A stretch of 12,768 bases of DNA from JADHUC01 sp964617665. GTDB taxonomy: Bacteria > Planctomycetota > Planctomycetia > Pirellulales > Pirellulaceae. The stretch is taken from NCBI GenBank assembly GCA_964617665.1, contig CAZUAH010000403.1:1-12768 (forward strand), in the 5' to 3' direction. Positions 1 through 7,900 of the stretch are shown here, piece after piece. Under the pieces are notes generated by a model. It did no database searches. It was not told where the DNA came from and saw only the letters and a list, made by a program, of their open reading frames with translations. The translations under genes were made by a program, and so were the position numbers. Every line of letters starts with the position of its first letter. Within the stretch, counting starts at the first letter, position 1.

Positions 1-18
1 GGTGATTGCGACGTTCCG

Positions 19-240
19 TCACGTTGTCCAGCTTTCACGAAAAGTGAATTGTGCGATCACTCCGAACACTTCATCGCGGCACAGCGTTCGACGGCCTCGG
101 AGGGCCATCGAACCAGTAATTTCTGCAACGCTGGGGTTCAGTCGTTCGGGCAAAATGGAAACGACGTAAAGAGCAACGAGGCAAACGACTACGAAGGGAA
201 CGACAAGGGATTTGCAGGCGTCATTGCGGCCATCCATCAC
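19..240 (-). CDS. possible small single-pass membrane protein
   Basis: I do not recognise this 73-residue product. Residues about 12 to 29 form a strongly hydrophobic stretch (VVPFVVVCLVALYVVSIL), preceded by a short charged N-terminus and followed by a polar, arginine-containing tail, so it would be a single-pass membrane protein. The frame opens with GTG at 240 followed directly by ATG at 237; a GGAG sits a few bases upstream and fits the ATG better, so the ATG start is preferred. It is co-directional with the hypothetical gene at 338-757 and lies about 100 nt downstream of it. Small one-helix proteins of this sort are common in planctomycetes, but the short length leaves chance open. Confidence 0.35.
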   Translation of the reverse strand: MMDGRNDACKSLVVPFVVVCLVALYVVSILPERLNPSVAEITGSMALRGRRTLCRDEVFGVIAQFTFRESWTT

Positions 241-337
241 CGGCTCCGTGATCTGTTTGCCAAACGGATGTTCTGGCTTTCATTCCCTGCAACCCGCGAG
301 GGGGAAGGGAAGTGATCTTTGATAAGACGAGGAGTCG

Positions 338-757
338 CTAGGTAGTGCGTGTGGATACCCGCCGTCCTCGTAGAAAATCAAATACAGATTCAGAGAGGGG
401 CTGACCATGTTTTTGCGTGTGTTCCAGATTGACCCTCATCAGATCCCTTTTTGCTGTTCGGATGGCCCTGTCACTAAATCCCCACTCCTTGAGCTTCTTC
501 CTGTCGATGACCCACCGACCACCCGAGAACTTGATTACTGCAATGGTCTTCCACCATTTCTCCTCGTTCTCATCTTCTATTACTTGGTGAACAATGTCCC
601 AACAATCATCTCCCCAGAACCGAAAGATCCGGACGTCGTCTACAGAGAAAGACCGTCCCTTCTGATCGCGATCACTAGACTCGAAACGTCCTTCAACATG
701 ATATACGTTTCCCTGAGGGTCCTCGATGCTCTTGTTCAACCTCTTACGTTTGACCAT
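338..757 (-). CDS. hypothetical protein, 139 residues
   Basis: I do not recognise a family. The product is soluble and highly charged, with no signal peptide or membrane segment. It has a tryptophan- and acid-rich middle (WGDDCWD, then a run of E and N residues followed by KWWKT) and a lysine/arginine-rich second half (DRKKLKEWG, then AIRTAKRDLMR) that could form basic helices. The start is supported by AGGAAGAG four bases upstream of the ATG, a strong Shine-Dalgarno. Base composition is visibly more AT-rich than in the operon to the right, which suggests separate acquisition. The opposite-strand frame over the same bases (407-1006) lacks protein-like features and is taken as a shadow. Existence as a gene is fairly sure; function is unknown. 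Confidence 0.65.
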   Translation of the reverse strand: MVKRKRLNKSIEDPQGNVYHVEGRFESSDRDQKGRSFSVDDVRIFRFWGDDCWDIVHQVIEDENEEKWWKTIAVIKFSGGRWVIDRKKLKEWGFSDRAIRTAKRDLMRVNLEHTQKHGQPLSESVFDFLRGRRVSTRTT

Positions 758-1002
758 GTCGCTCTTCCTGGCGTGTCGGTGCCCACGGATACACCACGAT
801 CAATTCTAACATTCACGGCATTAGGGGTGCAAACGAGAGCCACCTGCGGGTGGTGTGTGATTAGTGTGTTGCTGGCGAGTTGCCGCTGGCCAGCCCTATT
901 CCGCGTCTTGGCTATCTGGTGCCTCCGGTGTGATCTTGGCAAGCTGCCGTTCCAAGCGCGTCATCATTTCGTGCATTTGACGGAAGGACAGATGGATACA
1001 TG

Positions 1003-1152
1003 TTAATTGGACAGCGCCACTTTGAATTAGCCGTTTGGGCGCTAGCCCCGGTTATTGCGGGAGGAACCGGGGCTAGCGCCCAAACGGCTAATGAGTTCAG
1101 GAAATCCAACGAATAGCAGCGTTTGAGTTTCAAGGTGGCGCTGTCCAATTAA
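1003..1152. mobile_element. 150-bp MITE-like element with terminal inverted repeats
   Basis: The two ends are inverted copies: TTAATTGGACAGCGCCAC at 1003-1020 matches 1135-1152 perfectly, and after one mismatch the next five bases (TTGAA) also match. Each end carries TTAA outermost, so the target duplication is TTAA, or TA within it, and the mobile unit is about 146 bp. It has no coding capacity. Inside lies a second perfect palindrome (1027-1091) plus an asymmetric 37-bp segment (1092-1128). It sits inside a small membrane-protein gene on the minus strand. The size, terminal repeats and lack of a gene fit a non-autonomous miniature element; the parental transposase is not in the window. Confidence 0.7.
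1027..1091. repeat. perfect 27-bp palindrome nested in the MITE
   Basis: Bases 1027-1053 and 1065-1091 are exact reverse complements (27 of 27) separated by an 11-base loop (ATTGCGGGAGG). The arm begins TTAGCCGTTTGGGCGCTAGC and ends CCCGGTT. A transcript through it would form a very stable hairpin. The arm resembles a GC-rich intergenic palindrome that I associate from memory with planctomycete genomes (core GGGCTAGCGCC); I cannot verify copy number here. The same core recurs at 1878-1888 at the edge of the transposase fragment. Confidence 0.75.
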
Positions 1153-1449
1153 GGAGCCAATACCGGCAAGGACAAGCACTGCGCCGAGAATTACCCAGGG
1201 AAGCCAGCGCTCAGATAATGTGTGCCACCAAGCAGGAGAATAAAGGTCGAAAAACACAGACTGGAAATGCACGCGGGACGTGTTTCGATCCACCACTTGG
1301 CCATTTTCACTTGCTCCGCTGCTTCGAGATGGCGGGGTGCCAGAAAACCGAAGTCCTCTCCAATCTACCACACGCGAGAGGCGGAGGGAAGATTTCGTTG
1401 TCGCCGCCGCGTGTCCAAACGTCTAGCCCGGATTATTCATCAGCCGCTG

Positions 1450-1479
1450 GGCGATAGCCCAATGCCATCTACGATGGAT
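1450..1479 (+). repeat. left arm of 30-bp inverted repeat around transposase fragment
   Basis: This 30-mer matches the reverse complement of 1859-1888 at 28 of 30 positions; the 22-base core AGCCCAATGCCATCTACGAT plus GG is identical. It ends exactly where transposase similarity begins. A 6-bp direct repeat GCCGCT lies just outside each arm (1443-1448 and 1891-1896), compatible with a target duplication but short enough to be chance. Confidence 0.7.
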
Positions 1480-1869
1480 GCCGAGAATATTCTTGCCAAA
1501 AGCGTCGAGATGGTGACCAAAGAGTTGATAACTTCGGTTGTCGCATACAACTTGATCGCGCAGTTTCGTCGTCAGGCGGCAAGGCTCGTTCGTGTTCAGC
1601 CGCATCGGTTGAGCTTCAAGGGTGCCTGGCTTTCGTTTCGCGACCATCTCCTGCTCAAGGAGCGAGAGACCTTATCGGAATGGCAAGACCTATATGTCGA
1701 AGCATTGATTAGCGCAGGCAATCGAAAGCATCCCAATCGAAAAAAGCCACGCTGCTATCCACGCCGGGCGCATCCGCGTCGGCCGAAGAGCACCAAATTC
1801 ATGAAGACGCAAAACAAAAAAGAAGAAAAGCAAAAGAGCGAATTTCCCCCAACAATGGAGCCATCGTAG
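1471..1869 (+). pseudogene. IS4-family transposase, C-terminal fragment
   Basis: The frame encodes the last ~130 residues of an IS4-type DDE transposase. Recognisable landmarks are the helix with the catalytic-glutamate neighbourhood (SVEMVTKELITSVVAYNLI, matching the family's S/TxEMxxKEL..hhAYNL pattern), then QFRRQAARL, RLSFKGAW, and the basic C-terminal tail PNRKK, YPRRAHPRRPKSTKFMK. After that comes a lysine-rich tail running into the inverted repeat, where the stop TAG at 1867-1869 falls. The N-terminal two thirds, with the DDE aspartates, are absent: upstream of 1471 the same frame stays open back to 1222 but does not read like transposase. It is therefore inactive. It faces the operon's FG-GAP gene convergently. 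Confidence 0.75.
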
Positions 1870-1888
1870 ATGGCATTGGGCTAGCGCC
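1859..1888 (-). repeat. right arm of 30-bp inverted repeat around transposase fragment
   Basis: Partner of 1450-1479 in inverted orientation. It overlaps the last codons and stop of the transposase remnant, so it probably derives from the natural right end of the insertion sequence. Its outer end reads GGGCTAGCGCC, the same core as in the MITE palindrome. Confidence 0.7.
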
Positions 1889-1962
1889 TTGCCGCTCACA
1901 AACCCTGATTTGACGATTGCGGGACAGAGCCTAGCGGGCTGACTAGGGATTCCCAAAATCAA

Positions 1963-3228
1963 TCACTTTCGCAGCAGGTTTTCGTACAGCCATGGCTTTG
2001 ACTCGCGGGCGTAGGAGTCCTGTCCCACGAGATCGAGGTCTCCGTCGCCGTCGAAATCGATTACCACGCCCGTGTATAGGCCCTTACCGCGGGCGACCGT
2101 CTGCGGATCACCAAATTGGCTTGTCCCATCGTTGTAGTAGATCAAGACCGACTGGCTGACATTCTTGCCGGACCACGGGATCCCTGTGACGACGTCCAGA
2201 TCTCCATCGCCGTCTATGTCGCCAAGTCTCACGGTGTGATTGTTGTTGGTCGACGGGTTGATCACGTGGCGTGGCCAATCACTGGTGTTCTCGACGCCGG
2301 GGTTGTGGTACCAAGCCAAGCAATGGTCCTTTCCATTGCGGTAAGCTTCGGCCGGTCCGATGACCACATCGTTGCGTCCGTCGCCGTCGATGTCGTCGAT
2401 GGCCTCTTTCGTGTTCTGATTCACCTTGGCGTAGCCGGCGTCGATGGATCTTCGAGCGTACGGTTCCGTTCGCGGATTATCGGGTGCCGCCAGCCACACG
2501 CCGGTGAACGTGATGTCGGGCAGTACACCGTCATCCAATTGCCCAACGGCCAACCCTTCCGATTTCTCCAGTCTCGTGTCGATCGACTTATGTTCGAACG
2601 AGGACAGATTGTTCTGGAAGAAGATGTGAACCTAGTTCGGTTCGAGGCTGCGGCAGACGACATCGGGTTTTTCGTCGCCGTCCATGTCGGCGATTTCCAT
2701 GTCGTTTATGTGATGCAACGCGAGCGTGGCATCATTGAGCTTGAAAGCTCGCCATGGACCGGCGGCGCTGCCATCGGGGCGGGGATTGATGAAGACGAAC
2801 GCATCGGCTTCGGCTTTGCCGCCTGAATGCATGTCTGAGCTGACGATCAGGTCCAAGTCGCCATCGCCATCCATGTCGGCCAGCCGCGCGGCGCCAAGAA
2901 AGGGTCGCAGTTTCACATCTGGCTTGAACTCGCGTCGCAACCAGTCGCCCTCATTCTGCGCAGGTGCCTGGAACCACGCGAAAGTCTCGCGGTTGCCAGC
3001 GTGTTTGCCGCCTTCGATGACTACCACGTCGGCTCGCCCATCGCCGTTGATGTCGCCAGCGACCAAACTGGTGACGCCTGACACAGTTCCATTGGAGATG
3101 TCCTTCGAAGGGGCGAAAGGTACTTCAGCACGCGCGATGCGACCACACACGAGCGTTGTTCCTGCAAGGGCCAAGAAAACCAGTACGGTGGATGTGTTCG
3201 TTTCTCGCTTCGTCACCATTTGCAGCAT
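1963..3228 (-). pseudogene. FG-GAP/VCBS seven-bladed propeller protein, interrupted by an amber codon
   Basis: One continuous frame of 421 residues is broken only by TAG at 2632-2634 (codon 199); a second frame-compatible ATG exists downstream at 2553. An N-terminal signal peptide is visible (TVLVFLALAGTTLVCGRIARA), so the protein would be exported. Calcium-binding loops of the D-x-D-G-D type occur seven times. Three precede the stop: DINGDGRADVVV, DMDGDGDLDLIV, DMDGDEKPDVVC. Four follow it: a degenerate QLDDGVLPDITF, then DIDGDGRNDVVI, DIDGDGDLDVVT, DFDGDGDLDLVG. Seven repeats fit one seven-bladed integrin-alpha-like propeller, so the two halves belong together. Translation directly after the stop continues sensibly (VHIFFQNNLSSFEHK), and CAG to TAG is the simplest origin. 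It follows the sulfatase stop by 10 nt and is probably co-transcribed. Such proteins usually bind partners or glycans outside the cell; the target is unknown. Confidence 0.85.
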
Positions 3229-3238
3229 CTTTCGGTTC

Positions 3239-4792
3239 TCAGGGGCGAGTGCGGCCGTCTTCGATGATCTTGGCGAGCTGTGCCTTGAGGCGTTCGGCCA
3301 CGTCTGGGTGTTTGTCGATCACATTTGTCTTCTCGGCCGGATCATCGGCAATGCTGAAAAGCTGGAATGGCGGCACTGGCGTGTTGGCCAGCTTGGCCTC
3401 GACGACCACGTTGCGGGCCGTCTTCTTGCCGTAACGATGCAGCTTCCAGTCGCCAACTCGCAGGCCGAAGTTTCCGTTGTTTCCGTTGTCCTGTTGCACA
3501 AGGTGATCGCGACCGTTGGGGTCTTCTTCGCCCAGCAGGGCACCGAGAATGTTGAAGCTGTCCAGACAGGCGTCTTCCGGCAACGTCTGCCCGCCAAGTG
3601 CGGCGAGACTGGCTGCGAGATCGATCGTGCAGACCATCTCGTCGCTGAGTCCCGGCTTGATGCGACCCTTCCAGCGAGTGATGAACGGAGTTCGCGTTCC
3701 ACCTTCGTAGACGCTGTACTTGCCACCGGAAAAGTGGCCGGCGGCGCGGTGGTTGCCAATCTTCTCGATAGCGTCATCCTTGTAACCGTCATCGAGCACC
3801 GGTCCGTTGTCCGAGCAGAATACGACCAGTGTATTCTCCGCCAGCTCGAGGCGGTCGAGTGTCTTCGTCACTTCGCCGACACACCAATCGAGCTGCACGA
3901 TCGCGTCGCCGCGGTAGCCAAGCGTGGTCTTCCCCTGAAAACGTTCATGCGGCATTCGCGGAACGTGAATGTCGTGCGACGAGAAGAACAGGAAGAACGG
4001 ACGATCCTTATGCCGTTCCATGAATTCGATCGACTTTTCAACCCACTTATCGGCCAAGTCCTCATCGCGGAATCGAGCGGCGTTACCGCCCGTATAGAAG
4101 CCAATGCGACTAATGCCGTTGTGGATTGTCGAGTTGTGCCCGTGCGACCAATCCATCTTCAGTGTGTGGCGATGGGTTCTCCCTGTGGGATGGTCGGGGC
4201 TGGGTATCGTGCGGCCGACCCACAGCGGATCCGATGGATCGAGATTGGGGACGCGGTGATCGTGGACGTAAACCTGAGGCACACGGTCGTTGGTGGTCGG
4301 CAAGAGGAAGCAGGTGTCGAAGCCGATTTCCAGCGGCCCCGGCTTCAGTTCGCCATTCCAATCCGGCCCACCTTCGCCGCCAAGCCCAAGATGCCACTTT
4401 CCGATGACGCCGGTGGCATAGCCAGCGCGCCCGAGGATTGACGCGACGGTCTCCGTTCCCGGTTGGATAATCGCTGGCGAGTTGGGTGGCGCGATGCCGG
4501 TGCCCTTGACACGGAAGGCGTAGGTCCCGGTGAGCAGGGAGTAGCGAGTCGGCGTGCAGGTGGAAGCGGAGCAGTAGCCGCTGGTAAATCGCAGGCCTTC
4601 GGCGGCCAGTTGATCGATGTGCGGGGTCTCAAGTGCCGTTGCGCCGTAGCAAGAGACATCGCCATAGCCGAGATCGTCGGCCATGATGACGATAATGTTC
4701 GGTTTCGATGCGGGAGTCGTCTCACTGGCCAGCAAAGCTGCTGCCGACAGGAAGACCCCTGCAATGCAGCCAAGTCGTTGGAAGTTGAGCAT
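3239..4792 (-). CDS. secreted sulfatase, arylsulfatase A family (type I, FGly)
   Basis: It hydrolyses sulfate esters, probably on a polysaccharide; the exact substrate cannot be read from sequence. The formylglycine maturation motif C-T-P-T-R is at residues 79-83, with Cys79 the residue converted to FGly. Metal-ligand residues are D39-D40 (MADDLGYGD) and D328-N329 (SDNGP). Other active-site residues fit K132 and H134 (GKWHLG), H273 (SSHDIHVP) and K358 (GGKYSVYEGG). The 517-residue length is usual for the family, and all key residues are present. The N-terminus (MLNFQRLGCIAGVFLSAAALLAS) is a signal peptide. The start ATG has AGAGGTG at a good distance. It lies 118 nt after the LamG-propeller gene and 10 nt before the FG-GAP gene, in the same operon. 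Maturation would require an FGly-generating or anaerobic sulfatase-maturing enzyme encoded elsewhere. Confidence 0.95.
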   Translation of the reverse strand: MLNFQRLGCIAGVFLSAAALLASETTPASKPNIIVIMADDLGYGDVSCYGATALETPHIDQLAAEGLRFTSGYCSASTCTPTRYSLLTGTYAFRVKGTGIAPPNSPAIIQPGTETVASILGRAGYATGVIGKWHLGLGGEGGPDWNGELKPGPLEIGFDTCFLLPTTNDRVPQVYVHDHRVPNLDPSDPLWVGRTIPSPDHPTGRTHRHTLKMDWSHGHNSTIHNGISRIGFYTGGNAARFRDEDLADKWVEKSIEFMERHKDRPFFLFFSSHDIHVPRMPHERFQGKTTLGYRGDAIVQLDWCVGEVTKTLDRLELAENTLVVFCSDNGPVLDDGYKDDAIEKIGNHRAAGHFSGGKYSVYEGGTRTPFITRWKGRIKPGLSDEMVCTIDLAASLAALGGQTLPEDACLDSFNILGALLGEEDPNGRDHLVQQDNGNNGNFGLRVGDWKLHRYGKKTARNVVVEAKLANTPVPPFQLFSIADDPAEKTNVIDKHPDVAERLKAQLAKIIEDGRTRP

Positions 4793-4893
4793 GTTTGCAC
4801 CTCTGATAATCGGTTGATCGGGAAGACCACGGCTTCACCGGGCTCGCTGGACTGGTCCAATGCACTCGTCTCGCCCTGGCACACGTTGTCACG

Positions 4894-4910
4894 CAAGAGC
4901 AACTCTCTTG
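4894..4910 (-). other. short hairpin directly after the LamG-propeller stop codon
   Basis: CAAGAG and CTCTTG form a perfect 6-bp stem with a 5-base loop, starting at the base immediately after the stop codon TGA (4911-4913). No T-run follows, so it is not a standard intrinsic terminator. It could protect an mRNA 3' end or mark an intra-operon processing point, or be chance. Confidence 0.3.
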
Positions 4911-7900
4911 TCAATCCTGGACACGGAATTCTACACTGGTGCGGCGCGGGGCTTCCTCTTGACATAGCTCCTGCACGCGTTCGGCGCTGATTGCCTGACG
5001 GTAGATGCGCAAGTCGCCGACAAGGCCTCGAAAGGGCTTGTGAGTCGAGGGAATGGCGATGTCGCGTCCTTTGGCGTGCAACCCCTTGGTCATTATTTCT
5101 GGAATCGCATGGCGGCCGTCCGGCTTGCCGTTCAGGTACATGCGCACTTCTCCCGCTTGGCGGTCGACTACGGCGACCAAATGGCTCCAAGCGTCGGTCG
5201 CAAGTGGCGTGGCGGTTGTTGGACGCACGCTTCGGTTTGCCCCGCGGCCTTCACCAAGCACCAGCTCGGCCCGGCCGTTGTCCAACAGATTGATGACCCA
5301 CCAGTTCTCCGGAAATGCTTCTTTGCCCAACAGCCGTGTGCTATAGCCGTCGACTTTCACCCAGAAAGCGAGCGTGAAATCGTCGTTGCCAAAATGCAGG
5401 TGCGATGCGTCTGGAATCACCGCGGCACGGGGACTCCCATCGGCCACAAGGCACGTCCCAAAATCACCCTTGCCCCATTGTCCGTTTACCTCGGCATCAT
5501 GCCCTCGGCCCGAGCAGTCTCGAGCCAACATCCCAATACCTTCATCGAAACACCAGCGTCCGACCAAGCCCGGCTCTGGAGCCGTCTTGACCGGCGGCAG
5601 CACCGCACGCCAAGCCGCCGGCGACAATGGCGTGCCCGGCCGGCCCGAATCCGTAGACCACAAGCAAAGGACCTGCCCATTCGCTAGGGTGAGATACAGG
5701 TTTCCGTTGGCCGCCGCCATTCCATCCCAGACCGGCGTCGCCGGCAGAGCCATCTCAGCCAGCACTCCGCCATCCGCGGGCGAAACGGCCAGCAACGAGG
5801 CCGCCGCCTTGCCCTCCAGTGCAGCTTGAGAAGTTAACGGGCTGCCATTGGGACCGGCGACGAACATAACTTCCTCGGTTTGAACCATCGCCCGAACTTG
5901 GATAGGTATCCGCTTCCACCAACGGAACTGGACGGACCGCTTGCCGCTCAGCCCCAGCTTGCGATACTCTCTCGCCGTCAGATCCAACGGCACGTCGCTT
6001 TCCTTGGCTGCGGCAAACAACGCCCATTGTCCTCCCATCTCGGCAATCGGCCGGTCATAGCGGTTTTGCCCAAAACCGTAGATCGTATCATCGCCCTCGA
6101 CGAGAATACGGCCGGAGGGGAAGAGCGTGCGGCTAAGCCGCAGGTCGTAGAATGCCCCTTGGTGAGGCGACGTGTACATGGGAGCGTACGTCCACTGCCA
6201 GCGGTTGGTGGTATCCGAACTGAGATAGCCGTCAGGACTGTGCAGATGGGTGACTCGGTCCGGCTTCCGGTTGCCTTCGAAGTCAAATACTTGATGCCGC
6301 ATGAAGATCCTGTCGCCGTCGCTCGACAACACATCATTCAGGCAGCCGTCGACACTCTGCTCATCCAAAATCTCGGAACCGTCGGGGTTCCGCGTCGAGA
6401 TGATTGCGTCAACAACCTTTCGGCCGGTATGGGGCTCCAATCCGTAAAGGCGAATGCCGCCGTCCAGGTAGGACGATCTTCCGGCCGCGAAGTACACGAT
6501 GTTGTTGACGACCAGCACGCTGCCGCTCACTGGCCAGACGGATTCCAGTTGGCCGCGTGAGACAATCAGCCGCTGTTCGGGGCAGGCAAGGAAGCGCCAT
6601 ACCAGCGCTCCATCTTCTGCTCGAAGTGCTTGGACCGAACCGTCCCGGCACCCACATAAGACCAATCCCTCGTGAATAGTCGGCGGGGAATCGATGGGGC
6701 CGTCAAAGGTAGCCTGCCAGACGGGCTCGCCCGTGGCGGCGTCGAGTACATGCAGCGTGTGGGCGTCAGTCGAAGCCGCGTAGATTCGATTGTCGGCGAT
6801 CACGGGGCTGGTAAGCCGTCCGCCCAGTTCTGCCTGCCAACCGAGCAACAACTCCGTACCGACCTTGGTACTTGCACGCCCGGAACGCGCCATGTCGTGC
6901 CGATAGGTGGGCCAGTCTTCGCTAGGCTGGAGACTTGAGGCTGGAGGCTGGAGGGCAAGAGGTGGAACTTCACCGTAGGCGGGGCCATGCTCAAGTCTGC
7001 GATCAATGGACATCTCTGCCGAGCGCGACGGCGGGTTGGAGTTCATCGCCAGGAGGCCGCAAAGCTTGGCGCGGAAGTAGCAAGCGCAGTCGTGCGGTGG
7101 AACGTACAACCGGCCGTTGGCAGGTAGCACACCGAAGTAGCAGCTTCCACGCGACCAATGGTGGGCAGCCACCTCGCCGGTGTCCGTATCAAGGAATTCT
7201 ATGCCGGCTCTGCCGGCGATTACCGTGTTGCCGACCACCTTCATCTGATGGCAGCGGTGATGCTGAAAGCGGTAGTTGTATTTGCCCTTGACGCTCTTCT
7301 TGATAGCTCCCGTCAGCGGATCATAGGCATTGACGTCCAGATTGTCGTCAAGCGGCCGCCACAGGTTCATATCGACGTCCGGTCCCCACAGACATCCGTC
7401 GAAGCCAAACAGATCGACGGGAACCGAGTAGTTGGACGGTGCGTAATCAGATCTCCAAAGCTCGCTGCCATCGACCGCCGATACAACATTCAACTGACGC
7501 CCACCAGCGAACGCGATCACATCCTCGTACATAATCAGCGTCGGAGCAAACTGCGGAGCCAGAAAGATGGTCAACTTGTCAGCACCAGGGCTGTCCGGGT
7601 TGGCTTGGTCGCGGAACTCGATCTTCTGCCCCGTGGGCGGCGATGTCCAGCGCGGGGTACCGGTCTTGAGATCGAGGCTCTGGATAGCCTGACCATCGTG
7701 GTAGACGACCTGTTTTCCGTCGGCCGCCAGCGTAAGTGGCATAACCATAGCGGCGTTATGCTCCCAGAGCGTTTTCCCACTGTTCGGATCGACGGCCACC
7801 ACACGCATGTTTTCGCCTTCGCCCCGTCGGATTTTAGCTTCCGTATTTGGGTTGACCAGCACCACCAAAACCCCGTCGGATAAGTAGAACTCCTCGGCCG

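Larger units (their letters stand above)
896..1304 (-). pseudogene. small two-helix membrane protein gene split by a MITE
   Basis: Three pieces read as one broken gene. Piece 1 starts at ATG 1304, with GGAG about 9 nt upstream, and encodes MAKWWIETRPACISSL followed by the hydrophobic run CFSTFILLLGG before hitting a stop at 1191. Piece 2, in the neighbouring frame, continues SERWLPWVILGAVLVLAGIG and SL, a second membrane helix, up to a TTAA at 1149-1152. Piece 3 lies beyond the 1003-1152 element: RQMHEMMTRLERQLAKI then TPEAPDSQDAE and a TAG at 896-898, a charged helix likely to be cytoplasmic. Deleting the element with one TTAA copy joins pieces 2 and 3 in frame. Pieces 1 and 2 need one extra base between the two helices. 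The intact protein would be about 88 residues. The join of pieces 2 and 3 is a direct sequence result; that it was one gene is inference. Confidence 0.42.

Noticed and set aside
407..1006. 199-residue plus-strand frame
   Set aside because: It runs antisense through the hypothetical 338-757 gene, which has a good ribosome binding site, and on into the split small gene; composition looks non-protein.
1042..1371. 109-residue minus-strand frame taken as a whole gene
   Set aside because: Only its middle (second membrane helix) looks coding. Its first third is unconvincing with a GTG start lacking a ribosome binding site, and its last third is MITE sequence.
1905..1935. Possible terminator after the FG-GAP gene (AGCC/GGCT around 1927-1939)
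   Set aside because: The stem is only four pairs with no T-run on the minus strand.
1690..1962. 90-residue minus-strand frame with a hydrophobic run
   Set aside because: The LLLFFFF run is simply the antisense of the lysine-rich transposase tail.
3460..3500. Repetition TTCCGTTGT in the sulfatase region
   Set aside because: It encodes an Asn-Gly-rich loop (DNGNNGNFG); the 9-nt period is a codon repeat, not one of the 7-mer tracts.
2116..4441. Long plus-strand open frames opposite the sulfatase and FG-GAP genes
   Set aside because: They mirror minus-strand genes with clear motifs (CTPTR, DxDGD); their own translations show no domain or signal, as expected for GC-rich antisense frames.
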